A stretch of DNA of 64,000 bases from Ulva prolifera (Eukaryota; Chlorophyta; Ulvophyceae; Ulvales; Ulvaceae), in assembly GCA_023078555.1 (NCBI GenBank), contig CM041198.1:1910800-1974799 (forward strand). Direction: 5' to 3'. The notes below the pieces were generated by a model. It was not told where the DNA came from and did not search any database. It saw only the letters and a program-made list of their open reading frames with translations. Of the stretch, positions 47,977 through 64,000 are shown piece after piece. A program made the position numbers and the translations under genes. How positions within the stretch are numbered: position 1 is the first letter of the stretch; each line of letters begins with the position of its first letter.

Positions 47977-49748
47977 CGCCGCACCTGGTCCAGCGCATCA
48001 TCCACGCGGCCATGCCTCAGCCTCCACCCAGACTACTCCCCTCTGGCCACCATGAATGGGAGCAGTGCCAGGTCGCACCCCGCGCAAGCCTGCTGCTGAG
48101 CCTGCTTCCGCGCACCTTCCACCCGGACGTCGTGCGCGCCTGCTATCCGTCCCTCGAGCAACAGAGCGCCCTCTACGTGCGATACATGACGCATGCATGC
48201 ACTCAAGCCGCAGGCGCCCCATTCTTACTGCAGCTGCTCGCCAGCGTTGCGCCGATGGCCGGGGGCTGCGCTGATGATGCATGGGACCCTAAGTGGGTGT
48301 CTCGCATCGAAGCCTCAGCGGCGCGCGGCGCGCGTCCATGGCATCAGCCGCCAGATTCGACTAAGAACTCGCAGCATCCGGCGGTCGTGGACGGCGCGGA
48401 GCCTGTGGGGGGCCTGACATGGCTAGAGGTGGCGCTGCCGGAATACGAAGACCTGGAGGTGCCGCGGTGGTGCGGGGCCCTCGCGCAGCTGCGCACGCTG
48501 CGTGAATTCACACTCCGCGTGCCGTCCCTCCGCCGGCTCTGTGTCCCAGACCTGACGCTCGCGCTGCGGCAGCTTCCGGCGCTGCACACCCTGCACCTGT
48601 GGGTGGCCTGCCCGCGTGTAGGTGGCATCGACATGCATGAAATGGTGCACCTGCTGAAGGGTGTTGGGGAGCTGCCTCACTTGTCCGCCCTCATGCTCGA
48701 CCGGTTCGACTGTGGAGATGGTGAGAGCGAGCGGGACTGGGGGGCCGAGGCGGGGGTGAACGCGGCGCTGGAGAGACTCTCCGGGCTCACGTCCCTCTCG
48801 CTCACCTTCGAAAGGCTGAATGAGGCGTGGGCGAGAGTGTTTGCGGTCACGATGTGGCGCCTGCAGGAGCTGCGGGAGCTGCGGGTGAGCATGCGTGGTG
48901 ATGCCGGGCCGCCGGACGCGGAGGGAACCCTGACGCGGCTGCTCTGCGCGCAGCTCCCGCCGCCGCTGCTCAGCTTGTCGCTGCGCGGCCTGCGCCTGCG
49001 GGAGTACACCGTCGCCGGCGTGCGCATCAACCCCACCGCCCGCCTGTGCCGCGGCATCGGCGGTCCGGTCGCGGCGCAGCTGACCGCGCTGCAGCTCACG
49101 GAGGGGGACCTAGACCGGGGGAGCTTCCCCATGCATGCGCACGCGATCGCCGCGATGCTTGCGGACATGCCGGCGCTCCGATCTCTCGACCTGTCGTCCA
49201 ACTGCCTCCAGGATGTGGGCATGTGTGCCGTGGCGGGTGCGCTGCACGAGCTACGGAGCCTGACGCGCCTGCTCATCGGCCACAACTGCGCGACACATGT
49301 CGGCGTTTTTGCGGTCGTCAATGCCGTGCTGGAGCTGCAGCCGGCGCGTGGCGTCGGGGAGGGGTGGCTGGCGCACCTCGACGTTTCCGGTGCGGAGATC
49401 GGCGCCGCGCGTGCGCAGGGCCTGGCGGTGCTGGTGTCGCAGCTGCGTGGGCTCGTGGTGGGGGGATTCCGGTCACTAGGGCTCGGGCTGAAGGGGTCGC
49501 GGGCGCTGGCGGACGCGTTGGAGACGCTGCCGCAGCTGCGCGAGGTGCGGGCGGAGGGCAATTGCGACGAGCCGTTGTTGTTGAAGGGATGTGAGTCGAC
49601 GCCGGAGTCGCCGTTTGCGGCGCTCATCGGCCTTGCGGTCCTCACACACGGTGCGCGTACTGTGATGATTCCTGGAGGTTGCGTGTTGATCGTGTTTGCG
49701 CCTGTGTGGAAGTCAAGTGACAAGGCCGCTATACAGATCGACCCTTGA
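47955..49748 (+). CDS. Intronless leucine-rich-repeat (RNI-like) protein
   Basis: A single open frame of 597 codons from ATG 47955; the frame is open further upstream but without another ATG. The N-terminal part (HLVQRIIHAAMP; LLSLLPRTFHPDVVRACYPS) is not a clear F-box. From about residue 130 there are degenerate leucine-rich repeats of ribonuclease-inhibitor style, such as LRTLREFTLRVPSLRRL, PALRSLDLSSNCLQDVG and LRSLTRLLIGHNCATHVG. The fold would be a solenoid for protein binding, probably cytosolic. The final residues (SSDKAAIQ) are encoded by a degenerate palindromic repeat, so the original stop may have been lost or replaced. The lack of introns is unusual here and fits a retrocopy or a recently expanded family. 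Confidence 0.8.
   Translation: MQIVQAAPPHLVQRIIHAAMPQPPPRLLPSGHHEWEQCQVAPRASLLLSLLPRTFHPDVVRACYPSLEQQSALYVRYMTHACTQAAGAPFLLQLLASVAPMAGGCADDAWDPKWVSRIEASAARGARPWHQPPDSTKNSQHPAVVDGAEPVGGLTWLEVALPEYEDLEVPRWCGALAQLRTLREFTLRVPSLRRLCVPDLTLALRQLPALHTLHLWVACPRVGGIDMHEMVHLLKGVGELPHLSALMLDRFDCGDGESERDWGAEAGVNAALERLSGLTSLSLTFERLNEAWARVFAVTMWRLQELRELRVSMRGDAGPPDAEGTLTRLLCAQLPPPLLSLSLRGLRLREYTVAGVRINPTARLCRGIGGPVAAQLTALQLTEGDLDRGSFPMHAHAIAAMLADMPALRSLDLSSNCLQDVGMCAVAGALHELRSLTRLLIGHNCATHVGVFAVVNAVLELQPARGVGEGWLAHLDVSGAEIGAARAQGLAVLVSQLRGLVVGGFRSLGLGLKGSRALADALETLPQLREVRAEGNCDEPLLLKGCESTPESPFAALIGLAVLTHGARTVMIPGGCVLIVFAPVWKSSDKAAIQIDP
49705..49742. repeat. Palindromic repeat family A, degenerate copy at the LRR 3' end
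   Basis: AAGTGACAAGGCCGCTATAC matches the family A centre. It overlaps the last codons of the LRR reading frame. Confidence 0.5.
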
Positions 49749-49793
49749 ACTCTGTGACGGCCCAGTTGTGTAGCGCCATGAAAACAAAAGGTG

Positions 49794-49815
49794 GGCCATT
49801 GTATGGCAGAGCACC
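49794..49815 (+). repeat. Dispersed repeat copy shared with 31.5 kb
   Basis: Identical 22-base block starting GGCCATTGTATGGCAGAGC, with weaker similarity for perhaps 60 bp beyond. Confidence 0.6.
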
Positions 49816-50180
49816 AGCACAATCTACAACACATGCCCATCAACACTGGCATCAGGAGCAGTCAAACTACAGCACAAACTATCATCACAGGCGCTCGGCT
49901 GACCACCAGCGTTGGGTCATCGGACCCAATCACATAGAACAGTTCCGAATATTCACATCTAATTTCGGGGCGACAGCCCTGGAAATGCTGCAAAGCGACC
50001 CAACGCTGCTGACCACCCGGGTCCGCTATGACGAGCCTCGGCACGACTACCACCAGTACCATGTATGTATACCACCAGGACCATCGCGGTCATATCACCA
50101 GACGTCCGTAGCTTGCACTCGCTTACACAGGATGGCCGTGCAAGTAGACGTCTGGACTGCGCCTGTGCATGGTGTCGACA

Positions 50181-50290
<110 letters not shown>

Positions 50291-50637
50291 GCGCTGTGTG
50301 TGCAGACTTTGATGAGTGGCAGGCACAGCCAAGGTGGGGGGCTGGCAACGTTGTGGGGCCATGAAGGGGCTCTTCTGGCGAGCGGACTGGTGGCAATGCT
50401 GTGCCGCTGCGACCATGCTTTCATAATTGCCTGTGCAGGGAAAAAATCCAGGTTGCCAGGCCACATAGCATGAAGCGTACACTGCAGCAATTCTACCCAT
50501 GCCTCCTGAGCTGCGGTCCTCTGTTGTGTAAGTCGCTCTGACTCCAGATGAAACAGCGCAGACTTGGCCATCATCAATTGCAAGGCCACCCCACCGCCGT
50601 GTCAGCAGCGCAGATTCGTCACGCGAGCTAGCCTCTT

Positions 50638-50669
50638 AAGGATTCGGCCAAGCGAAACCACATTACTTC
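50638..50669 (-). repeat. Dispersed repeat family B copy
   Basis: AAGGATTCGGCCAAGCGAAA then CATTACTT is the reverse complement of the family B core AAGTAA...GCTTGGCCGAATCCTT. Confidence 0.65.
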
Positions 50670-51178
50670 ACATGGCTGCCTCGTGAAGGATCACGCGTTG
50701 CTGCTATCGACCCATATATGCACGACAGATGCATGCACACTGCAAGGGCGTGTGGCACCAGAGACCTCACAAGTCTGGGCACGATGCAGAGAGCGACAAC
50801 CTACTGGGGCATGACGTCTTTAACCAGCTGGATTGGGCGTGTGTGTAGCCGGGGGAGCCGGCGATGTGCTTCAAGATGCTAGCCCATGCTGGGGTCCGCT
50901 CGTGCATGGCAGTGCGGCCACACCCAGGGGGCTGCCGACAAGGCTGCGCATGTGACAAGAAGCTGGCTGTGGCTGAGGGCTGGCCTCTGTCTCTGCATGC
51001 CGGAGTAGATCGGGGTGTAAGCAGCATCTTCGGGTCACACATGTAGGGTTGGAAGGACCAGGGGGCGGCGTTTGAGTCACAGATTTAGCTGTTTCTTGTT
51101 GTTGTTTCTTGTTTCTGGTTGTTGTGTCTTGTTTCTGTTGTTACTTGGACCTGTTTTTTATTTCTGTTACTTGTTTCT

Positions 51179-51230
51179 AGAAAAACAACGAAGTCTGGAT
51201 GCGCTTGGCCGTGTCCCTACTGGACCTCGA
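51179..51230 (+). repeat. Dispersed repeat family B copy
   Basis: AACGAAGTCTGGATGCGCTT followed by GGCCGTGTCCCTA. Directly upstream is a TTGTTTCTTGTTTCTG-rich tract (about 51090-51178). Confidence 0.65.
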
Positions 51231-51950
51231 TCACTCTGGATATGCGCGACCGCATATGCCGAATGAATTCGTGTAAAGCTCTGAATTGTGAACAGTGCAC
51301 GCAAGTCAGTGATGCACATATCAGCGGTCTGTGGCGAACCCTGGCAGAGTAGACATATCACAAATAAAAAACATTATTTGGCACACCTCCACGGTGGCCT
51401 CCAAGCGGCGGTAGCTCACATGCTGATATCGATCTGCTGTGAGCGAAAAGCGTATTGTGTTCAGCCATGCAGCGGCGGCGCGATCGTCGCCTTGCCAACC
51501 GCGGGGCAACGAGGCACTCCCAGGCAGGTCTGATCAGTACAGGGCTGTGATTTGGGGTTTTGCATGCATGCATGCATTCGCGTGACAGCGCGGGATTGTC
51601 AGGGTATGCTCCTCACAGATAAGGCGCCGGGGGTCCGTGCAGGTGGGCGGGGGGTGCAGCTATGCAAGCAGGATTCAGTCAGTTGCCAGACGTCCAGTCT
51701 GGTCCGACGGGGCATTGCCTATGTGCTTCAGGCCGCTGGCCATGGTGATTGATGATGCAGAAGGGGAGCACACCTACAGGTGTCTACTGGGAGACTTGAC
51801 AAATCCATGCGAGTCGCACACTGATGCAGACCACGAGGTGCCTGAGCACAGATCTGAGCAGAGATCCATGTATGAGACCCACATCAGACGCAGGATGTGG
51901 AGACCCGCGATGTGCTTTTTGTGGTGCACCTCCCACCTGTATGATTTGAT

Positions 51951-52150
51951 GCATGATGTGAAGCATCAGAGCGAGATGCATCCTGCAATGCAAAGTGCCA
52001 TACTGCATGATGTGAAGCGTCAGAGTGTACTGCATCCTGCCATGCAGAGTGTATGTGGCTGCATGATGTGAAGCATCAGAATGTGGTGGTGGTGATGTAT
52101 CCTGTCGTGCAGGTTGGCTGCATCGTGTGAACGATGAAGCATTGGTGTGT
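51951..52150. repeat. 54-59-bp minisatellite
   Basis: Units starting GCATGATGTGAAGCATCAG at 51951, 52005, 52061 and, degenerate, 52120. Each contains ATGCATCCTG and CATGCAGAGTG. Confidence 0.85.
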
Positions 52151-54220
52151 ATCAGGAGACCACACTGGCCATCAGTGATCAGGCCTAGGACCACAAAGTA
52201 TCAGGAAGTGTGGCACAGAATCCACATTCACTTGTCTTGACAGGACATGACATGAACCACAGAGCCTGCGACAGTCACTCCTGAGACCGTCACACTCACG
52301 AATTGTGGTTTCATGCAACTGGTTCAGGCACATGCAGGCAGTTCCCAGTCCCACATGCACATGTTCGTATGAGTTCGAAGCAGGACTCCCGAAGTGAGTA
52401 GTGAAGCCGGTGTTTCTGGCACCGTTCTTGTATTTTCACCATGAGTAACCCATAGCTTCCCAGCCACTGCTTCGATTGCTGCCAGCTGCCACGGGCAAGC
52501 ACAGAGTGAACATTCCAAGGAAAGGTCCATCATGATGAGAGAGACAGGCATGATTCGGCGAATCATTCAGATGTCGGGATGCTGAGTGCATGGCAGACAG
52601 CTCATTGCAGCATGGCACTGCCGGTCCGAGGACAGGAAAAAACTTTGTTTCTACAGCCACTCATGCTCAAATCATTGTTGCTGACTGGCTGTTCGTATTA
52701 ACCTCGCGTTAACATCGTGCACTAGTAATGGAACGTATTGGCTTTAAGCGCATGCAGTCCCAGCCGCAGTACTACAGCTGGGGAGCGCTTCAACGCGCAA
52801 GGCATTTGTTTACTGGCCATCTTAAGGGAAACCCCTCGCCGAGGTCTTTCGTAGCCCCGTGACCCCGTTACTGGGCTGCCAGGTTGCCAAGCCTACGTGC
52901 AAGTCCAACATGGGGGCTCCAAATTCGGAATCATTCATTCACTCGCTGCGCTCGCGCTCGCGCGCGCGCAAACACATCAACGCGGCTACAATAACAATTC
53001 ACCTGGTTGCGCAGCCACTCTTTGGAAGTCAAACGGGATCCCCTCCGCGGAGCTCCGAATTGTTAAAGCCAGCTTTGCACCGGTGGCCATTCTGTTTCCA
53101 TTGTCGAACTGGAGCTTGAGCTCGCAGCTCGATGTGCCCAGTCGGCAGAGCCCGGAATCCGACAGTCATTGTCCAACGCTGACTCGACCGCACGGCAGGA
53201 ACAATCACCGATGTATCTCGCCATTGCGACGAAGTCAGCGCTGCCTAGCATTGAGGGCGCCACTGCGATTCCCCATGTCGCGGGCAAACGTAATGCAAAA
53301 TGACGTTCACCGTGTGACCTCTGCACGGCCGTGAGCTTCGACCGATCTCTTCTCATCATGTAATGCGTGACTCGTCGCCCTTAGAACAATCGAACCGACT
53401 CCATGGCACTGCGCAGCCTCAGAGGATGCGAAGTAGTCATCACAGGGGCTCGCGATCACAGGCCGCAGCACTGCAGCAGTCTCGCAAGGCCAGCACGGCT
53501 ACACTCACCGCGATGCATAAAACCAGGGCAGGCCGTCAGTCTTCACCACGTTCATCCAGTGCATACCAGTATAGCAGCTAGCTTCAGACCTCTCGTGCCA
53601 GCTCCACTGCCGCAGCTCCAAGCGACCGCTCCCATACCACTCGAGACAGCATGTGCGATTCCAGAGTGTCTCCAGCACTACCTAAGCTTGCTAAGTACAC
53701 AGTATGGCTGAAGCTTGCCCCAGTGTATCCTACTCTGCCTGTCTCTGAAAACGTATCCTAGGCCTAGAATGAGAGAACGATCTCGCTGCCGCAGCGAGAT
53801 GGTGATCTGTACAAGTGTGGGGTACCAGTATCATGATGCACGCACCTCGGGTCCCATCCAAATGGATGTCAACATGCCAGATGTTGAGATGCGCGACTCC
53901 AGCTACGATGCATTGCTGCAGTGATGTGCTTCGCCAGAGCTCACGTCAACATTGATCTTACGATCATAGCTTCTTGTGCATCTGTCCTTGCTAGCAGGGA
54001 TATCCGGATATTCCTGCTCGGATATCCGATCGATCTCGAGAGGTAGATCTAGCGATCTTTAGCGATCTCTAGCTGCTGCATGGCCAACGTTCTTCATACA
54101 CTGCCTCCAGGGTCCTGGTGCACCAGGCATGCCAGCGAAAGAGTGCAGGGTTCAGGGAATCCTATTGGACAGGGAAGGGTGATCGCAGCGGCAAGTCACA
54201 GCCTGAAGCATGCATGCAGG

Positions 54221-55814
54221 ATGTACACAGCAGCTGCAGTTGGCCTGATGATGGCCGGAGCCGTGATGGCCCCCGAGCCCTCCAGCGCCGCCCTGGCCAC
54301 CTCCTCCCAGCCCAGCCGCAACCTCCTCGACAAGGCCGACAGAAACAACGGCAATGAGGGCAACGAGGGCAACGAGGGGAACGAGGGCAATGAGGGGAAC
54401 GAGGGCAACGAAGGCATGGTCACAATCCGGGGCAACGATGGAAACGAGGGCGACGAGGGCAACGAGGGCAACGAAGGCAATGAAGGGAACGAGGGCAATG
54501 AGGGCAACGAAGGCAATGACGGCGACGAGGGTAACGAGGGCAACGAGGGCAATGAGGGCAACGAGGGGAACGAGGGCAACGAGGGTGACGAAGGCAATGA
54601 AGGCGATGAGGGCGGCGAACAGAGGAGGTCGTCCGGTTCCACCCGCTCCAGCGTCCGGTGTACCAGCCAGGCCTCCGCTTCGAGCTTCTCACAGATCAAC
54701 AACGCCCACGCGACTGCTGTCGCCAACGTGTTTACCGAGTTCTGCCGCCCCGACTTTGACGGCCGCGTCGCTGGCGCCGGCAGCCTTGCCGTCGACTCCG
54801 GCGTTGCTATCGCCACCGCCCTCGCAGAGTCCCAGGCCGCGTGCGTCAGCCAGGGCAACGCGTTTGGGTGTGCGTCTGCGACCGCGACGGCGCGGGCGTG
54901 GGCGGAGGCAACCGCCGAGGCGCATGCGACCGCCGTCGCCGCGTCGGCGGAGGACTGCGACTGCCTCGCCGACGCCTCCGCGCTGTCTGTCGGCACAGCA
55001 TCCACCTTCATCGAGCTCATCGCGGACGCGTTTGCGCGCGCAGAGGTGACCGCTTGCGTGGAGGGTGACGCTGCATCCTTCGCGGCCGCCTACGCCGACT
55101 GCTCTGCGCTTGCGTACGCCACCGTCTGGACCAAGGCCATCGCCGAGGCACTGCTAGAGGGCGACTGCTTCAACACGCAGGTCGCGACCCGCATCGTCGC
55201 CGAGACCAGCGGCACGTTCGGTGTCATTGAGGGCTGCGAGCGCGATGACTTCTCTGTCGGCGATGCCTTCGGCTCCACCAGCGGCTCGACCGCTGAGGGT
55301 GTACGCTCCCGCCCATCCATGCCACGCGCTGTCACAGAGCCGATTCTGCCGCAGCCCATATGGGGCTTGGTCTGACTGAACACCTGCACCTGCTTTCCTG
55401 ACTCAATGGGCCGACGTCTGCTGCTGCGAAAAGTGAATACAGTTTTGTTTTTCGGAAGTGAAATGAAATGCCGGCGCTGTCATCTCAGGCTGACTGCAGT
55501 GCCACAACGGCATGTGGTAGCCATACATCGTGGACACTCCATATTCTGGTCAACGCGGACAGAGGTAGGCCTTGTACGTCAATAAATTTGCCAGATTGCT
55601 GTGTATGTGCCTCACAGGGCCTGCTCCTTTGCTGGGTAGGGATGTCACGTACAGCTGAATTGGTTGCTGACAGAGCATGATGCAGCCGCAGCGTTGGCTT
55701 ATGAAATGTTCTAGCTCAAAGAATGTTCTAGACCGCTTGAGCTATGGGCATGTCACTGACGGCCGTTAAAACAAAAATCTCTGTTGTGTGCAGCAGGCAA
55801 ACGATGACAATTAG
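54221..55814 (+). CDS. Secreted (D/N)EG-repeat protein with ten-cysteine Ala-rich domain, copy 2
   Basis: Exons 54221-55300 and 55794-55814, phase 0, give 366 residues; the frame is open upstream to 54080. The start chosen gives a good signal peptide (AAAVGLMMAGAVMAPEPSSA). About 32 NEG-dominant tripeptides (54349-54616) are interrupted once by MVTIRGNDG, at the same relative place as in copy 1. The C-terminal domain keeps all ten cysteines and most residues (FTEFCRPDFDG, CVSQGNAFGCASA, DCDCLADASALSVGTAS, IEGCERDDFS). It lacks the intron found in copy 1 before AIAEALLEG, but keeps the final intron and a tiny last exon coding QANDDN. The function is unknown, with the same inference as for copy 1. 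Confidence 0.8.
54349..54616 (+). repeat. 9-bp minisatellite coding for NEG/DEG
   Basis: GAGGGCAAC-type units, NEG dominant, in frame throughout. Confidence 0.95.
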
Positions 55815-56213
55815 ATGTTTTTAAGGAATGCTCAATTGGCTCAAGTGGCCTGGACGCCAAGGCTGCTTCCCTCTTTTCCAGGGCCATGGAGATGTCAGGC
55901 TTTTCGACGTGACCCCAGCTCCGTTGGCGGCTGACACAATGGTGATCTGCAACAAAAGTTACAGTAGTGCAGAGCTAGCACCCCTTTCTATGATTGGGCT
56001 CATGTTCTTTTGTTTTTTTTCTAATGCTGTCCTGCTTTGCAAAATTCAGGCCATGAGATTCGAACGCATTGTACTTCGGGTGGCGGGAAAGATGTGAATT
56101 GTTATGGATTGGCTTGTTTCAATTGTAACTGAGATGCACTGCAACCTGCTGCTGCGCTTGTGGAATGCCCACTGCAACTTGTTGAACACCATGTATCACA
56201 CCCGTGCGCTTGT

Positions 56214-56285
56214 GTAGTTACAAAGGACAGAGGCCGGACATTCAGCCGTTGCTAGGAATTCACACGCAAATCCACTCGTTCACCA
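56214..56285 (+). repeat. Duplicated segment, copy 1
   Basis: About 80 percent similar by eye to 56838-56909. Shared words include AGAGGCCGG, AGCCGTT and CTAGGAAT. Confidence 0.7.
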
Positions 56286-56837
56286 GTTCCGTGCACGCCC
56301 GCTTGTGTATGTATGCATGGTCAAGTAGCCATACCCATAGGGTTGTTGGTTTGTTTAGTTGCTCTGCCATGCAACGCCATATATATATGTAAACTGGCAT
56401 ACCCATAGGGACATTCCCTGGTGTGTGATGCCTAGGCGATGCCCACAGCTGTATCTCCTACCGTGCTCATATTGGCAGCGGCCATGAATTCTCAAGTGGT
56501 GCTTCTGGTAGCCTGGATCCATAGACCTCAAGCAAAACTCCTTGGCAAAGCCGGACAGCATGTCTAGAGGTGCGTATTGCATATGTGAGAGAGCTGCGTG
56601 CAGGCCGATATACTCTAGCTAGGGACCGCTTAGTATGACGATGGTCTGCCCCGTTCTTGGATCAGCATAGCTCTGCATGGCTGCATAGCTTGTGATCACA
56701 TGAAAAGGAACCAAAGAAGATCGATATACCTGTTGAGGTAGCAGTATGGTTCAGATTAGACTCTATTCATGCGGCATTCAACACCTCAGGCGTATCGCGG
56801 CACCTATGCATGGTGCTCTTCTCAAACAACAGCTTTG

Positions 56838-56909
56838 TAGTTACAAAAGATAGAGGCCGGGTATTGAGCCGTTCCTAGGAATCCATCTGCAAATGCACTC
56901 ACTCATTCA
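56838..56909 (+). repeat. Duplicated segment, copy 2
   Basis: Partner of the copy 600 bp upstream, in the same orientation. Confidence 0.7.
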
Positions 56910-58203
56910 TGGCACTAGGCCGGGTACGAGCACGTACCACAGCCCTGCCGGTGATGCCAGCCAAAGATTGAAGCCCCGCACGGAGCACAAGAGCATTCCC
57001 TTTGCACAACGCCACACTCAACCGGCGCAGTGCATTCGTCACAAACAGCTTTGTATGTATACATGCGTGACTACATAGCCACATCCAGATGCGTTCCTTG
57101 CTTTGAGATGGGTAATGTCAGGCGCCGACACACAATGGAGCTTCAGCGTAGGCACTGCATACTGTAGAAGTCCAATTGCTATCCTGGCGCACAGTCCAAA
57201 AAGGAATCAGAGACAATACATGCGAAGATCTGGAAAGTTTTTAGCCCGTGGCTTGGCCTTAGTGGAGGTGAGGCGTGGTGATACGCGATGTTGTCAAGCT
57301 CTGAGGCGATGAAGCTAAACAAACATGAGAGCAGAGAAAAGATGCTTATCAGCAGCTTGCACACGAATGTTACAACCATCCAAGCGCGAACGCATACCTG
57401 AGGTAGCTGGCACGTACAGCTCACCTAGAAGGTTGACTACCGCTGGCCAACACTGCTCAGAGTCGAACTGCTCCCAGAATTCAGTGCGGTTCCACTGACC
57501 ATGTCCACTGGGCCACTGCAATCTGCTATGCACACGGCTGCTGTCCTTCCTCGAGCAACAGCACCCGGTCGTCCTGCCGTGTGGACAAGACTTTCAAGTT
57601 AACACATGCGAAGAACTGTCCAAGTCAATGCTACAAACCTGATACCTTGTGACCCCTTCTTTCAGCACAGGCAAGACTACTGATGTACCGACCAACGAGA
57701 CCCAGCAGGGTGTGCAAACGTGCACGAGCAATCAGTCAGCACCTCAACAGCGAGATTGCTGCAGCATCTGCACTGCAACGCAGCTGTGTTCCATGATGCA
57801 CTGCATTGCACTGGCAGTGTTCGCGGGATGCGACACATCGGTGACACGACATGAAGCAGAGCAATTATTGCAGGTCAGCTGTCGCAATCCGATTCCAACA
57901 GCTTGAAACTGTCGCCAAGTCGGACACGGCCGGTCCGTGCGTATGGCAGTGTTCATCAGAGTCGCGACGGCGGTGCGCCATTTGCTTGGATGTGGTCAGG
58001 CGTACGCGGCACAGCTGCATGCAATGGTCAGAGGTGCGCAGCTGCGCGACAGACCCGAAAACAGGCGAGACTTGTTTCAAGCAAGCACGTACGCAGGAAT
58101 ATCTTGTAGCACGCACCTGCATGATGGGCGTCGTTTGGTCCCTCTGTGATCATACTGTTCCTACCTGCCTTGTTTCGCGTGACGAGAACATCAACCGGAG
58201 CCC

Positions 58204-64000
<5,797 letters not shown>

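Larger units (their letters stand above)
55815..58203. other. Intergenic region with a duplicated segment
   Basis: No gene supported. Two similar stretches of about 70 bp lie at 56214-56285 and 56838-56909 (both begin GTAGTTACAAARGAYAGAGG). Related TATGTATACATGCGTGACTA-like sequence follows each. Confidence 0.5.

Noticed and set aside
48677-49852. Minus-strand 391-codon frame
   Set aside because: It is antisense to the LRR gene; its Ser/Arg-rich composition is typical of shadow frames in GC-rich genes.

Overview
This is a nuclear genome window from a eukaryote, most likely a flagellated green alga (chlorophyte). Genes are split by many introns whose 5' splice sites are mostly GTGCGC/GTGCGT and whose acceptors read TGCAG. 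The Dus3 and USP7 homologues carry plant-type motifs. A basal-body orientation factor (BBOF1) gene and a neighbouring coiled-coil gene imply motile cilia. There is no operon structure and nothing bacterial, plasmid or viral. Exon models below were built by hand from reading frame, GT-AG sites and intron phase; where phases close over a whole gene the model is firm, and open junctions are marked.

Layout. 0-2.0 kb: no gene seen, only dispersed repeats. 2.0-4.4 kb: a minus-strand gene for a low-complexity protein with a Pro/Ala-rich 10-residue tandem repeat. 4.7-10.6 kb: unidentified genes on both strands, including a clear minus-strand basic/coiled-coil ORF at 7 kb. From 11 kb nearly every recognisable gene is on the plus strand: DUS3 (11.0-16.6), BBOF1 (17.1-20.5), a ciliary-type coiled-coil protein (21.0-24.5), a secreted ShKT-cyclophilin fusion (25.3-27.8), an Ste20/Hippo-type kinase (30.3-36.0), a secreted (D/N)EG-repeat protein (39.9-41.7), an unidentified gene (about 43-45), tRNA-Leu(AAG) (45.8), an intronless leucine-rich-repeat protein (48.0-49.7), a paralogue of the (D/N)EG-repeat protein (54.2-55.8), and USP7 (58.2 to beyond the window end).

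The genes are mainly housekeeping and ciliary and do not form one pathway. The most novel items are the two paralogous secreted proteins, which combine acidic tripeptide repeats with a conserved ten-cysteine Ala-rich domain and end in a tiny last exon. Others are the ShKT-cyclophilin fusion, the YGT-motif tail of the kinase, a palindromic repeat family centred on GGCCGCTATACC, a second dispersed repeat family, and abrupt changes of codon GC between exons of single genes.

Spacers are rich in GCATGC-type sequence, long (CA)n runs and minisatellites. Stretches where no gene could be supported are listed as such.
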